Shown: in pieces, positions 1 to 9,418 of the stretch | How positions within the stretch are numbered: position 1 is the first letter of the stretch | How the letters are laid out: each line of letters opens with the position of its first letter | NCBI RefSeq assembly: GCF_014201375.1 | Contig: NZ_JACHDZ010000005.1 | Coordinates: 124,001 to 188,000 of the forward strand | DNA from: Tunturiibacter empetritectus | Lineage (GTDB): Bacteria > Acidobacteriota > Terriglobia > Terriglobales > Acidobacteriaceae | Direction: 5' to 3' | DNA length: 64,000 nt | Notes under the pieces: generated by a model | Told to the model about the DNA's origin: nothing | What the model saw: the letters and a program-made list of their open reading frames with translations, nothing else | Databases searched by the model: none | Position numbers and translations under genes: made by a program

Positions 1-1908
1 CTGTCCATCTTCAAACACCTGCAGCAGCAGGTTGAACACATCCGGATGCGCCTTCTCGATCTCATCCAGCAGCACCACGCAATATGGATTCCGCTTCACG
101 CGCTCCGTAAGCTGACCGCCCTCTTCGTAGCCCACATATCCCGGAGGCGAGCCGATCAACTTCGACACCGAGTGTTTCTCCATGAACTCCGACATATCGA
201 AGCGGATCAGCGCCTTCTCGCTGCCGAACAAGAACTGCGCGAGCGTCCGGGCCATCTCCGTCTTACCCACGCCAGTAGGTCCAAGGAACAGGAAGCTTCC
301 AATCGGCCGAGCAGGATTCTTCAACCCCGCACGCGACCGTCGAATCGCCCGCGCCAACGCAGAGATCGCCTTATCCTGCGAGATCACGCGCTTGTGCAGC
401 TCTTCTTCCACCCGCAGCAACCGCTGCGTCTCCTCTTCCTTCAACGAAGTAATCGGCACACCCGTCCAGCGGCTGACGACATCCTCGATATCCCCGCGCG
501 TCACAATCCCCGCCGAAGAGTCATCCAGGTGATACTTGTCCCGCAGCGCCCGCAGATTCTCCCGCTCCTTGCGCTCCTCATCCGAGTAGAACCGAGCCTT
601 CTCGAACTCATGATTCGCAATCGCGTTCTCCATCCGGTGCACGATGAACTTGATCCGCTTCTGAACCTCGGTCAGTTCCTCAGGCATCGAGGTCTGCCGC
701 AGCTTCACCCGCGCCCCCGCCTCGTCGATCAAATCGATCGCCTTGTCCGGCAGGAACCGGTCAGGAATATACCGGCTCGAGTGCGATACCGAGAACGTAA
801 TGGCGTCGTCGGTGTAGCTCACCGCATGGAACTTCTCGTACTTCTCCTTGATCCCCATGATGATCTTGATCGCATCTTCTTCGTTCGGCGGAGGCACCTT
901 CACTGCCTGAAAACGCCGCTCCAAAGACCGATCCTTCTCAATTGACTTCCGGTACTCCGCAGGGGTCGTCGCGCCGATACACTGAATCTCGCCGCGAGAC
1001 AGAGCAGGCTTGAGGATATTGGCAGCATCGAGCGAACCCTCAGCCGACCCAGCCCCCACCAGCGTATGCAGCTCGTCGATGAACACGATCGAATTCTGAT
1101 TCTCCATCAGCTCTTTCATGATCGTCTTCAGCCGTTCTTCAAACTGTCCGCGATACTTCGTTCCCGCAACGATCAGCGAAAGATCCAGCGCCAGCACCCG
1201 CTTGTCCGCGAGAAAACTAGGCACCTCGCCATCAGCGATCTTTTGCGCCAGTCCTTCAACAATCGCCGTCTTACCCACACCAGGCTCACCAATCAGCACT
1301 GGATTGTTCTTCGTGCGCCGGCACAGAATCTGGATCACCCGATCCACCTCCGAGTCCCTGCCAACCAGCGGATCCAGCTGCTGATCCATCGCCGACTGGG
1401 TCAGATCCCGCGAAAACTCCGCCAGCATACTCTGCTCGCCGCGCTGTCCCTTGCTTCCGCTCGAGGAGGGCGTCTTCTCCTGCGTCGTCCGCTGCAGCTC
1501 TTCGCGAATCGCAGGCAGCCGCAACCCACGCTCCTGCAGAATCTCCGCCGCAAAGCACTTCTCCTCACGCAGCAGTCCCAGCAGCAGGTGCTCGGTCCCG
1601 ATATGTTTGTGCGAAAGCCGCTCCGCCTCCTCCGCCGCATACGCCAGCACTCGTTTGCACTCATTCGAGAGCGGAAGATCGACTGAAGTCGAAACCTTCT
1701 CCCGAATCGTCGTATGCCCTTCAATCTGTTTGCGGATCGACTCCACCGACGCGTGCGACCGCAGAAAGCGGTTCGTCAATGCCTTGTCCTCACGCAACAA
1801 ACCAAGCAGCAGGTGCTCAGTCTCGATGTAAGGCGACCCAAACTGACTGGCCTCATAGCGGGCAAAAAAGATCACCCGCCGCGCCTTCTCCGTATAGCGT
1901 TCGAACAT
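1..1908 (-). CDS. clpC: ATP-dependent Clp protease ATP-binding subunit ClpC (3' end beyond window)
   Basis: Reading leftward from an ATG at 1908, the frame stays open to the window edge (636 codons visible). The N-terminal ~150 residues hold two Clp-N repeats, each with the signature [10 protein letters not shown]. The first AAA+ domain follows, with Walker [10 protein letters not shown] and the sensor-like stretch [16 protein letters not shown]-containing linker comes next, then the second AAA+ domain with GPTGVGKTE and [13 protein letters not shown]. This layout (Clp-N, D1, M-domain linker, D2) is ClpC rather than ClpA or ClpB. The protein unfolds substrates and feeds them to ClpP in the cytoplasm. 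A ribosome-binding site AAGGGGA lies five bases before the ATG. The last ~170 residues, with the ClpP-binding loop, lie outside the window. Confidence 0.97.
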   Translation of the reverse strand, partial: MFERYTEKARRVIFFARYEASQFGSPYIETEHLLLGLLREDKALTNRFLRSHASVESIRKQIEGHTTIREKVSTSVDLPLSNECKRVLAYAAEEAERLSHKHIGTEHLLLGLLREEKCFAAEILQERGLRLPAIREELQRTTQEKTPSSSGSKGQRGEQSMLAEFSRDLTQSAMDQQLDPLVGRDSEVDRVIQILCRRTKNNPVLIGEPGVGKTAIVEGLAQKIADGEVPSFLADKRVLALDLSLIVAGTKYRGQFEERLKTIMKELMENQNSIVFIDELHTLVGAGSAEGSLDAANILKPALSRGEIQCIGATTPAEYRKSIEKDRSLERRFQAVKVPPPNEEDAIKIIMGIKEKYEKFHAVSYTDDAITFSVSHSSRYIPDRFLPDKAIDLIDEAGARVKLRQTSMPEELTEVQKRIKFIVHRMENAIANHEFEKARFYSDEERKERENLRALRDKYHLDDSSAGIVTRGDIEDVVSRWTGVPITSLKEEETQRLLRVEEELHKRVISQDKAISALARAIRRSRAGLKNPARPIGSFLFLGPTGVGKTEMARTLAQFLFGSEKALIRFDMSEFMEKHSVSKLIGSPPGYVGYEEGGQLTERVKRNPYCVVLLDEIEKAHPDVFNLLLQVFEDGQ

Positions 1909-2083
1909 ATATCCCCTTCAAGCCGGCCACCATCCAGCCCGAAGGCCGCATAGCGCCGTTGGTCCCACAACCGTCTCCGTGCCGCTCGCTCCCAGAGACA
2001 AATCAGGCTACTTCAACCTGCGAAGCATCCATCCCACTACTTCTTAGTGTAGTCGTCCCCGCAAAATATTCGAAATCCCTCGA

Positions 2084-2106
2084 AAGTTATGCATAACTTA
2101 GCACTC
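2084..2106. promoter_or_regulatory. Perfect 16-bp palindrome plus a CIRCE-like half-site upstream of clpC
   Basis: AAGTTATGCATAACTT is a perfect palindrome at 2084-2099, about 176 bp upstream of the clpC start. It runs directly into TTAGCACTC (2098-2106), identical to one arm of the CIRCE heat-shock operator. The second CIRCE arm is not present at the required 9-bp spacing, so HrcA control is not supported. A regulatory role of the palindrome is inferred only from its symmetry and position. Confidence 0.3.
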
Positions 2107-2394
2107 TTTTAGACGCGGCCTGTGCAAAACCAGCACCAAATTAGGTGCACTCCCCAAAACCATCATTTCCTGTTGCTTGATTGGATGATTTCCAGACCAC
2201 GAAGAAGCAGTATTGCAACTCGCTGAGAGATCGCAAGATCGCGGACCGAAGCTGGGCCGAGCGCTATCTCAGCCGAACGGTCTTCCCGAAAAAGAACACG
2301 AAGAAGAATCAACCGCTGCGGTAAAACCTACGAATCAACTTTTCAGCCCGTGAGCGCAGCACAGTCGCTTTCAATCCCGCGGACTCTCTTCCGT
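2107..2394 (+). other. Gap between clpC and lolD; possible small or relict ORF at 2181-2324
   Basis: The stretch 1909-2394 has no convincing gene. A 47-codon frame with a TTG start (2181-2324, plus strand) encodes a very basic peptide with a tail of FPKKNTKKNQPLR. Its middle (RSWAERYLSRTVF) reads like genuine protein rather than noise, but there is no good ribosome-binding site and I do not recognise it. It may be the end of a decayed gene. Confidence 0.2.
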
Positions 2395-3219
2395 TTAAAC
2401 TCGACCGTCTCCCGCTCGCCCATCTACCAGCCGCCCCTCTCGCAGCTTCAGCACCCGGTCGCACCTCTCCGCAAACTCCAGATTATGCGTCACCAGCACA
2501 CTCGTCAGCCCATGCGCCTCATGCAGCCGCTGAATCAAACTGAACACCGCCTCCGCCGTCTTGCCATCCAGATCGCCCGTCGGCTCATCGGCCAGCAGCA
2601 GCCTCGGCTCCGTCACCAGCGCCCGCGCCAGGCTCACCCTCTGCTGCTCGCCCCCGCTCAACTCCCCCGAGCGATGCTCCGCCCGATCCCCCAGCCCCAC
2701 CTCCGTCAGCCAGAACTGCGCCTTCTCCAGCGCCTCCGCCCGCCTCATCCCGCGAGCCAGCAGAGGCATCGCAGCATTCTCCAGCGCAGAAAACTCCGGC
2801 AACAGGTAGTGAAACTGCCACACATACCCCACATCGCGATTGCGAAACTCCGCCGCCTGCTTCGGCGTAAACAAGCTCAACCGCGCCTCCCCGCACCACA
2901 CCTCCCCAGCCGTCGGTGTATCCAACGCCGCCAGCAGATGCAGCAGCGAGCTCTTGCCCGCACCGCTCTCCCCCACAATAGCGATCATCTCGCCCGCATG
3001 AACCTTCAGATCCAGTCCGCGAAACAACTCCAGCGCCGGTCGCGCCGAACCTTGGTTCGTCGAACCTTTACTCGCAGACCCGCCTCTCGAAGCCACCGCC
3101 GCATAGATCTTCGTCAGCCCAACCGCCCGCATCACCACCGTCCGCTCCCGCACCACCGGCAGCGGCTCCAGCGTCCCCTCATTCTCAAACCGAACATCGC
3201 CATCCAGCGGATCGCTCAA
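2395..3219 (-). CDS. lolD: LolD-like lipoprotein-release ABC transporter ATP-binding protein
   Basis: This is an ABC ATPase of 274 residues with Walker A GESGAGKSS, signature LSGGEQQR and Walker B LLLADEPTGDLD followed by the H-loop region VLVTHNLEFA. The DLD after Walker B and the overall pattern are those of the LolD/MacB/FtsE group, which powers removal of lipoproteins from the inner membrane. It lies downstream of a matching LolC/E-type permease (4317-5609) on the same strand, with two small genes between. The TTG start at 3219 is preceded by GAGGTGAAGGG. An internal ATG at 3132 (MRAVGLTKIY) would give the more usual length, so the first 29 residues may not be translated. An insertion rich in Ser/Gly (residues ~42-58) separates beta strands of the N-terminal lobe. 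Confidence 0.88.
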   Translation of the reverse strand: MSDPLDGDVRFENEGTLEPLPVVRERTVVMRAVGLTKIYAAVASRGGSASKGSTNQGSARPALELFRGLDLKVHAGEMIAIVGESGAGKSSLLHLLAALDTPTAGEVWCGEARLSLFTPKQAAEFRNRDVGYVWQFHYLLPEFSALENAAMPLLARGMRRAEALEKAQFWLTEVGLGDRAEHRSGELSGGEQQRVSLARALVTEPRLLLADEPTGDLDGKTAEAVFSLIQRLHEAHGLTSVLVTHNLEFAERCDRVLKLREGRLVDGRAGDGRV

Positions 3220-3265
3220 CCCTTCACCTCATCCATCCCTGCCCCAAAAGCCCCTGCCAAAAAAA

Positions 3266-3337
3266 ATCGTCATCTCGACCGAAGCTGGTCGCGGTCTCAT
3301 CGCGAGCAGCGTAGTGGAGAGACCCCTGTATTTGTCT
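3266..3337. repeat. Intergenic hairpin repeat, family A, copy 1
   Basis: Shares the blocks ATCGTCAT-TCGACCGAAGC, GTCTCATCG and AGTGGAGA-ACCCC with a copy at 22347-22420. A 10-bp stem with one mismatch (3284-3293 with 3301-3310) encloses the loop GTCTCAT. The stem bases differ from those of copy 2 but still pair, which argues for selection on structure. Confidence 0.7.
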
Positions 3338-3341
3338 TTCT

Positions 3342-3824
3342 TCAGACTGCCACATCCGCCGGCTTCCCCCCGCCGTCACCATGTCCCGAATGCGTCCCCA
3401 GTGCAATCGAGATCCGGTTCCACGCATTGATCGTCGTAATCACCAGCGTCAAATTCACCGTCTCCACATCGGTGAACTCCGCCCTCACCGCCTCATACAA
3501 AACATCCGGAGCATGCCCCTCTTGAATATTCGTCAACTCCTCCACCCACGCCAGCGCCGCCCGCTCCCGCTTCGTATAAATCTCCGAGTTCCGCCAATCC
3601 TCGACGCCCGCAATCCGCTCCGCCGTCTCATTCATCTTCCGCAGCTCCGACGTATGCAGACGAACGCAATACTCACAACCATTCCTCAACGAAGCCCTTA
3701 GCCTCACCAACTCCCGCAACGAAGCCTCAAGCCCCGTCTCCATATTCAGGTAGTGCTCCAGCGCCGACATCTTCGCCAAGCCCTCCAGCGCCAACTGCCC
3801 ATACTTCAATCTCGGATTACTCAT
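3342..3824 (-). CDS. Carboxymuconolactone decarboxylase / AhpD-family protein
   Basis: A 160-residue all-helical protein with the family redox motif at CEYCVRLHTSELRK (about residues 50-63). That CxxC followed by a His three residues on is the AhpD-type peroxidase centre, in which the two Cys reduce peroxides with the help of a partner reductant. The true substrate cannot be told from the sequence. Its ATG at 3824 overlaps the TGA of the upstream gene by four bases (ATGA), so the two are probably translated together. It sits inside a leftward run between the Lol permease and the Lol ATPase, an unusual interruption of a pair normally adjacent. Confidence 0.85.
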   Translation of the reverse strand: MSNPRLKYGQLALEGLAKMSALEHYLNMETGLEASLRELVRLRASLRNGCEYCVRLHTSELRKMNETAERIAGVEDWRNSEIYTKRERAALAWVEELTNIQEGHAPDVLYEAVRAEFTDVETVNLTLVITTINAWNRISIALGTHSGHGDGGGKPADVAV

Positions 3825-4324
3825 ACCGCAAAGCCTCCCTCCACAGCACTCTCATTTTCAAAATGCAATATCCCATCTCGCACTCCAACAGACTTTATCG
3901 TTCCGCCACGCCTGTCGAAGACTGCCCACTCCGGATCTCCGTCTGAAGTCATCATCGAGCAGAGGTAGAGCCCGTTGGAAAACACTAGCTGCACTTCCGG
4001 CAAGCGTCCGAAAAGAGAAACTCCGATCACTTTGCTGCGGGTGATGCGATCAAAGAGAGGTTGCCACAACTCTTCATCACTCCAGCTTCCGGCAAGAATC
4101 TTATGTTCATCCTCGATGCGCCAGCTCCACTCGATCATTAAACCCATCTCTCCATGCGGATTACCTGGCGTCCCATCGCGCCTTATTCGCGGAGTAAGCT
4201 TCCCCATCTCAAGGAAGAGGGCAGATCCGTGTCCCCGCCAGAGGTGTGTCACCTCTAGACCAAGCATCGGCCTAGAGAAAACTTCGAAGGCGCTTAGTTG
4301 GGTGTCAGTTTTTTGCTCACTCAT
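3821..4324 (-). CDS. Conserved hypothetical protein, 167 aa
   Basis: I do not recognise a named family with certainty. The protein is soluble, with no signal peptide or membrane segment, and rich in Trp and Gly. It has a central beta-rich part with the pattern LPEVQLVFSNGLYLCSMM followed by PEWAVFD, resembling small immunity-type or DUF6188-like proteins in which a beta sheet follows a sequence of aromatic residues. It overlaps the end of the Lol permease by eight bases and the start of the AhpD-family gene by four, so it belongs to the same transcript. Function unknown. Confidence 0.7.
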   Translation of the reverse strand: MSEQKTDTQLSAFEVFSRPMLGLEVTHLWRGHGSALFLEMGKLTPRIRRDGTPGNPHGEMGLMIEWSWRIEDEHKILAGSWSDEELWQPLFDRITRSKVIGVSLFGRLPEVQLVFSNGLYLCSMMTSDGDPEWAVFDRRGGTIKSVGVRDGILHFENESAVEGGFAV

Positions 4325-5609
4325 ACCTCAGCGCCTCCGCCGGGAGCACCTTCGCCGCACTTCCACTTGGATAAATCGTAGCAATCAAACTAACGCCCAA
4401 ACTCACCGCCGCCACAATCACCGCATCCCAAACCCGCGGCGCGAACGGCAGATAATCAATCGAATAGACCGCCGCATCCAGCCGAATAAACCTGTAGTGC
4501 CCACCCAGCCAACTCAGTCCATACCCAAGAATCAACCCCAGCACCGTCCCAATCACCGAGATCAACAACCCCTGCATCAAAAAAATCCGCCGCACCTGGG
4601 TCCCACTCACCCCAAAGCTCATCAGCACCGCAATATCGCGCGTCTTCTCCATCACCATCATGGTCAGCGCAATCAGAATATTCAGCGCAGCCACACACAC
4701 AATCAGCGCCAGCACAATAAACGTCACCACCTGCTCCAGCTTCAGTGCGCGAAACAGCTCACGATTCTGCTCCATCCAGTTCGTCGTCTGAAACCCTTTG
4801 CCCGCCGCATCTTCAATCGCCCTTCCCACGCGATCTGCATGATAAAGATCATCAACCTTGAAGCTGATCACCGAGATCAGATCCGGCTCACTGAACAACC
4901 TCTGCGCATCCGCCAACCGAAGAAACGCATAGCTCGAGTCATACTGATAGAACCCCGACTTGAAGATCCCCGCCACTTGAAACCGCTCATACTTCGGCAC
5001 CAGCCCCAGCGGCGTCAGCTCCCCCTGCGGACTCGTCACCAGCACCCCATCCCCCACCTTCGCCCCCAGCGACTCCGCCATATCCTGTCCAATCACAATC
5101 GGCGGAATCTCCCGCGACACACCTCCTCCGCAATCATTCCGCGCACTCGTCCCGCTCCCGCAAGGAGCAGCCGCCACAGCAACCGGCTCCAACGCCGCAG
5201 CCGACCCCTGCACCACACTCTGCAGCAGATCCCCGACCGTCTTCTCATCCGCCGGAATCACGCCCTTCACCAACCCGCCCCCACTCCTCGCCCCCTTCGA
5301 GATCAGCACCTGCCCATACAGCCCGGGAGCAGCGGCCACCACATGCGGCACGCCGCGAAGCCGCGCCAGCAGCGGTCGCCAGTCCCGTATCCCATCGCCC
5401 GCCACCCTCATCAGGTCCACATGCGAGGTCGACCCCACCAGCCGCTCCTGCAGATCCCGCCGCATCCCATTCGTAATCGCCAGCGCAATAATCAGCGAAG
5501 CCACACCAGCCGCCACCCCGATCACGGAGATACCCGTGATCACCCCCACCACAGCCTGCCGCCGCTTCGCCCGCAGATAACGCGCCGCAATAAAAAATTC
5601 AAATCGCAT
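4317..5609 (-). CDS. LolC/LolE-family lipoprotein-releasing ABC permease
   Basis: 430 residues with the layout of LolC/E: an N-terminal membrane segment after the short cytoplasmic start (MRFEFFIAARYLRAKRRQ), a large periplasmic domain (about residues 45-280) and three C-terminal membrane segments of the FtsX type. The first segment contains VVGVITGISVIGVAAGVASL, as expected for the family. It should pair with the LolD-like ATPase at 2395-3219 to extract lipoproteins from the inner membrane. A single permease suggests a homodimeric (LolF-like) complex. The periplasmic domain carries an additional Gly/Ala-rich loop with two Cys (around residues 140-165) that I do not know from the E. coli proteins. 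Confidence 0.88.
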   Translation of the reverse strand: MRFEFFIAARYLRAKRRQAVVGVITGISVIGVAAGVASLIIALAITNGMRRDLQERLVGSTSHVDLMRVAGDGIRDWRPLLARLRGVPHVVAAAPGLYGQVLISKGARSGGGLVKGVIPADEKTVGDLLQSVVQGSAAALEPVAVAAAPCGSGTSARNDCGGGVSREIPPIVIGQDMAESLGAKVGDGVLVTSPQGELTPLGLVPKYERFQVAGIFKSGFYQYDSSYAFLRLADAQRLFSEPDLISVISFKVDDLYHADRVGRAIEDAAGKGFQTTNWMEQNRELFRALKLEQVVTFIVLALIVCVAALNILIALTMMVMEKTRDIAVLMSFGVSGTQVRRIFLMQGLLISVIGTVLGLILGYGLSWLGGHYRFIRLDAAVYSIDYLPFAPRVWDAVIVAAVSLGVSLIATIYPSGSAAKVLPAEALRYE

Positions 5610-5679
5610 CGACTCCCAGCTTACTATCCGCCCAGCCGAGCAACGCGAGGCCCCCCGCGCCTTTCACCCGCCCAAACAA

Positions 5680-5735
5680 GGTATACGCGTCACGAAGTTA
5701 CCGCCCCACGCGCAGGTGGCCCGTCCGACAGGACA
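5680..5735. repeat. Intergenic three-hairpin repeat, family B, copy 1
   Basis: Contains GTCACGAAGTTAC (hairpin with one mismatch), then a short stem around the loop GCGCA (CCAC/GTGG), then GTCCGACAGGAC. The same order occurs at 12516-12596 and 18633-18746. It lies between the Lol permease start and the end of the TRIC-like gene. Confidence 0.65.
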
Positions 5736-5742
5736 ACCAGCC

Positions 5743-6390
5743 TCAACTCCCCACAACCCTCGGCAGATTCCAATGCCGCCAGGCCGCCACCATCCGCAAC
5801 ACAAAGCAAGCCGCAGCCCCAAGACTCATCGCCACCCCCCGCGGCATCTTCAGCTTCAATCCCATCACCACAACCGCCGCCCCCGCCAGCGCCGCGGCCG
5901 CATACACATCCGAGTGCAGCACACCAGGCACCTGCGCCAGCAGCACATCCCGCACCGTCCCGCCACCCGCGCCAGTCACCGCTCCCATTATGATCGCAAG
6001 CAGCGGCGTAATCCCGAACTCCAGCGCCTTACCCACACCTGCAACCGCAAACAGAGCCAGCCCCGCCGCGTCGAGCGTAATCATCAGGTGTACCGGCACC
6101 CTCTGAATTAACGGATGAAAGAAAAACACAGCGCCACCCCCGGCAAACGCCGTCGCTCCGTACCTCCAGTCTCGAATACTGTTCGGCGGAATCGCGCCAA
6201 TCAATAGATCGCGAATGGTCCCTCCACCAAGAGCAGTCACAAACGACAGCACCAGCAGGCCAAACACATCCAGACCCGCATACATCCCCGCCAGCGCCCC
6301 CTCTACCGCGAACACAAACGTCCCCACCAGGTCCACCGCCAGCAGCACCACATCCTGCCTGTACTTCGGGAACCAGTCCCGCACTGCCAT
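5743..6390 (-). CDS. TRIC / UPF0126-family membrane protein (YicG-like)
   Basis: 215 residues with seven predicted membrane helices arranged as an internal duplication of three helices plus one. Each half has the family's Gly-rich kink followed by Arg-Asp: GGGTIRD (about residue 56) and GGGTVRD (about residue 142). Prokaryotic TRIC proteins of this type form trimeric monovalent-cation channels; the physiological role in bacteria is poorly known. Its ATG overlaps the TAA of the upstream propeller gene by one base, so the two form an operon. Confidence 0.9.
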   Translation of the reverse strand: MAVRDWFPKYRQDVVLLAVDLVGTFVFAVEGALAGMYAGLDVFGLLVLSFVTALGGGTIRDLLIGAIPPNSIRDWRYGATAFAGGGAVFFFHPLIQRVPVHLMITLDAAGLALFAVAGVGKALEFGITPLLAIIMGAVTGAGGGTVRDVLLAQVPGVLHSDVYAAAALAGAAVVVMGLKLKMPRGVAMSLGAAACFVLRMVAAWRHWNLPRVVGS

Positions 6391-8621
6391 TACTGCACCA
6401 CCGCCTTCACCGCGACGACATTCTCATACCGGTCATACACCCTCACCGCCAACACATGCTCCTTAGCATCATTCACCGGAGCCGTAGCCGCAGGCACAGC
6501 CACCGTAAAGTCATATCGCTCAGCCAACGAATCCGAAACCTTCCCCACCGGCTCAAGATACTGCCAGGGTCCCGCATCAATCGAGTACTCAGCATGCGCG
6601 ATCGGCGAAGTAGCATCCCGCACCTCCAACGTCGCATGAATAAAAGTCGAGGCAGCTTTGTTCGGACCGCTTTGTTCATATAAAGTCTGTTTCGTAGCCT
6701 TCAACACCCCCGGCACCGGCGGTGTCGTATCCACCACAAACACCTCGCTCGTCCGCTCTCCCGTCAACGCCTCCGCATCCGTATGCACGGGAGCATCGCT
6801 CGCCACCACCTTCACCTCATAGCTCCCATCCGGCAGCAGCGCCGAATCGAAGCTATAAACCTTCTCCGAGATCTTGTCCTTCAACAGCCTCCAGTTCGCC
6901 TCACCCACCCCGCGATACCACACCGCGAACATCAATTCATCGCCGTTATCGTCATGTGCCATCCAACGCACCGTCACCGCGGTCTTATCCTTCTGCGCCA
7001 TCAGCGGAGCAGCATTCGCATCGGTCGAAAAACTTACCGCAGGCGCAGCACCCGTAACAGCAGGGAAGGCCACCGACACCGTAGCATTGGCCGCAACCGG
7101 AGCCACCGGCGTCACCCGAGCCCCCGGCTGCACCACCACCTCATCCACCACCGGAGCCAGGTTTCGCTGCAGATAGTTCAACCCCACCGCATCCACCGAT
7201 CCCCCGCCACGCAGCACCGCCTTCCACTGCACAAATCGTCCCGGCGGAACCGCAAAGCTCCCATCCGCGCCAACGCGAGCCCACTCGCTCCATCCCATCA
7301 CCGGGCTCTCCACATTTCCGCTCCTCACAAACAGATCGAACCCCGCCGCCCCACCAGATCGAACCTCCGCGCGTCCCCACTGCGAAAAACTCTGCGCATC
7401 GAACACATCACTCGTATAAGTCGCCGCCGATGCAACCGCATCGCCCAGCCGAAACACCTTCCCGCTATTACTCGTCGCCACCAGCAGCCCATCCTTCACC
7501 GCAGCAAACGCCATCCCCTGCGAAGCCTCCAGATGCGCCACATCACTAAACCGCCCACTCCCGTTGGTCTCAATCCGATACACACGCCCACGATTACCCG
7601 TAGCCGCCAGCAAGCTTCCACCCCGCACCGCCAGCGCATACACCACATCATCCTTCAGCGTCAGCAGCTTCTGCGGAGCACCATCCACCCCAATCCTATA
7701 AATCTCCGACCCATCCGGCACCAGCGTATTCGCCCCCGCCGCCGCCGACGACCCCGGCTGCACAAACGTAATCGTCACCCCCACGCCCCCCGTCACCGGC
7801 AGCGGCGGCAGTGCCGAGTGTCCCTTCGTCCCCACCCCCGCCGCATACACATCTCCCGCCGCATCCATCGCCAGAGCCGTAATCTCGCGCCGCCCCGCAG
7901 CATACGCCGCAAACGGCTTCGCCCCCGCCGTCCCCGTCGCAAACCGGTACACCACACCCGATCCATCCGACCCAGCCCACAACGTCCCATCCGCCGCCAG
8001 CAACAGACAACGAATATGCTGATCCGCCGTCCGGAACAAAACCTCCGCCTTACCGCCACCCGCCGCCACCCGGTACACCACCGCCGGAGCCCCCGCCGCC
8101 ACATAAACCTCGCCGCCTTTACCCACCGCCAGGTCCCAGAGGTACTTCGGCTTCTCCTCCGTAGTCGAAGGATCGAACACCACCACCGCCGCCCCGCCAT
8201 CCGCAGGAATCCGATACACCTTCCCATCCGGCGAAGTCGCCGCCAGCACACTCCCATCCGCCGCCACGCGGACTGCCTGCACCGCCAGTTCCTTCCCGGC
8301 AAATATCTGCGTCGCCTTCCCCTCCGGCGTCACCTTCATCACCACGGCCGACCCCGCCGCCGTCCCACCCAGCCCCACATAGCCGTTCCCCGCGGCATCG
8401 CTTGCCAGCGCCCACGCGTAGCTCTTTCCCGTCTCATACACCAGCGAAGCAGCCGGCCCCGCCTCCAGCCGTCCATCGCTGCGGATCGCCACCCCATCCG
8501 CATTGCCTTTCTCCATCTCGTCGTAGCGTTCCACGCTCCACAGCTTCGTACCCTGCGCGCACGCCCACCCAGACAGCAGGGAAGACACCACAAATCCCGT
8601 AACCAACACTCGTCGCATCAT
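6390..8621 (-). CDS. Secreted beta-propeller / Ig-like domain protein
   Basis: The likely start is the ATG at 8621 (first residues MMRRVLVTGFVVSSLL), which gives a clean Sec signal peptide ending near ACAQ; upstream in-frame codons have no such sense. The mature protein has repeated blades of about 45-50 residues with patterns such as AADGTLWAGSDGSGVVYRF and GRVYRIETNGSG, typical of NHL or PQQ-like six/seven-bladed propellers (residues ~25-430). Beta-sandwich (Ig or fibronectin III-like) segments follow to the C-terminus, with the stretch DDNGDELMFAVWYRG. Role unknown; probably periplasmic or surface-exposed. It faces away from the MOSC gene at 8712. Confidence 0.75.
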   Translation of the reverse strand: MMRRVLVTGFVVSSLLSGWACAQGTKLWSVERYDEMEKGNADGVAIRSDGRLEAGPAASLVYETGKSYAWALASDAAGNGYVGLGGTAAGSAVVMKVTPEGKATQIFAGKELAVQAVRVAADGSVLAATSPDGKVYRIPADGGAAVVVFDPSTTEEKPKYLWDLAVGKGGEVYVAAGAPAVVYRVAAGGGKAEVLFRTADQHIRCLLLAADGTLWAGSDGSGVVYRFATGTAGAKPFAAYAAGRREITALAMDAAGDVYAAGVGTKGHSALPPLPVTGGVGVTITFVQPGSSAAAGANTLVPDGSEIYRIGVDGAPQKLLTLKDDVVYALAVRGGSLLAATGNRGRVYRIETNGSGRFSDVAHLEASQGMAFAAVKDGLLVATSNSGKVFRLGDAVASAATYTSDVFDAQSFSQWGRAEVRSGGAAGFDLFVRSGNVESPVMGWSEWARVGADGSFAVPPGRFVQWKAVLRGGGSVDAVGLNYLQRNLAPVVDEVVVQPGARVTPVAPVAANATVSVAFPAVTGAAPAVSFSTDANAAPLMAQKDKTAVTVRWMAHDDNGDELMFAVWYRGVGEANWRLLKDKISEKVYSFDSALLPDGSYEVKVVASDAPVHTDAEALTGERTSEVFVVDTTPPVPGVLKATKQTLYEQSGPNKAASTFIHATLEVRDATSPIAHAEYSIDAGPWQYLEPVGKVSDSLAERYDFTVAVPAATAPVNDAKEHVLAVRVYDRYENVVAVKAVVQ

Positions 8622-8711
8622 CACCCTGAGTCTAAAGTATCTCCACGATCTTCGAACGATCTCCGAACGGCGCGGTCGACGCACTCCCACCGTCAGCCTA
8701 AAATCGATCAC

Positions 8712-9395
8712 GTGAGCAAACCCGCCACCATCCGGGCAGTCTTCACCGGCCAGCCCAAATCCATCACCGACGAGCGCGGCACCTGGACCTCCTCCATCTT
8801 TCGCGATCGCGTCGACGGCCCCGTACAAGTCACCCGCCAAGGACTAGCCGGAGACAAGGTCGCCCAGCCCTATCATGGCGGCCCCGGCGCAGCCCTCTGC
8901 GTCCATCTCACCGATCACTACGCCTTCTGGAACACCCGATACCACATGAACCTCGAAGCCGGAGTCGTCGGCGAAAATCTCACCCTCGACGACCTCGCCG
9001 AAGATCAGGTCTGCGTAGGCGACCGGGTCCGTCTAGGCACGTCGCTCGTTCAAGTCAGCGGCCCGCGGATCCCGTGCGCCAATCAAGCACGACGAATCGG
9101 ACGCCCTGACTGGATCAAACTCACCATTCAAGAAAATCGCACGGGCTTTTATCTGCGCGTCCTTGAGCCGGGAACACTTCAGCCGTTAGACCCGTGGATC
9201 ATCGAGGAGCGACTCAACCCCGAAGGCTCGATCCCTGCAATCAACCGCTGCATGTATCTGAAATTCGACGCAAGCTATGCCCAAAAAATGCAGGAGATGT
9301 CCGGCCTCGAATCATGGTGGAAGGACCAGGCACGCGAAAAACTCGAAGACCGCGCCGCCCACTGGACCTCGACCATGAAGAACGGAGGCGACTAG
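8712..9395 (+). CDS. MOSC domain protein (YiiM-like)
   Basis: 227 residues from a GTG at 8712. The MOSC domain spans about residues 35-165 and includes YHGGPGAALCVHLTDHY and GVVGENLTL, with the family's Cys in IPCANQARR (about residue 122). MOSC proteins such as YiiM bind molybdenum cofactor and reduce N-hydroxylated compounds together with electron donors. A second, larger MOSC protein fused to its own electron-transfer domains lies at 13846-15600. The gene stands alone on the plus strand between two leftward genes. Confidence 0.85.
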   Translation: MSKPATIRAVFTGQPKSITDERGTWTSSIFRDRVDGPVQVTRQGLAGDKVAQPYHGGPGAALCVHLTDHYAFWNTRYHMNLEAGVVGENLTLDDLAEDQVCVGDRVRLGTSLVQVSGPRIPCANQARRIGRPDWIKLTIQENRTGFYLRVLEPGTLQPLDPWIIEERLNPEGSIPAINRCMYLKFDASYAQKMQEMSGLESWWKDQAREKLEDRAAHWTSTMKNGGD

Positions 9396-9418
9396 CAGCT
9401 ATGCGTATCTGATAGCTG

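Noticed and set aside
2098..2106. CIRCE operator for clpC
   Set aside because: Only one arm is present; the inverted second arm is missing at the required spacing.
3975..9395. Very long open frames on the plus strand opposite the Lol permease, TRIC and propeller genes
   Set aside because: Their translations are Arg/His/Pro-rich without any domain, as expected for the antisense of GC-rich genes. Only the end beyond 8712 (MOSC) is real.
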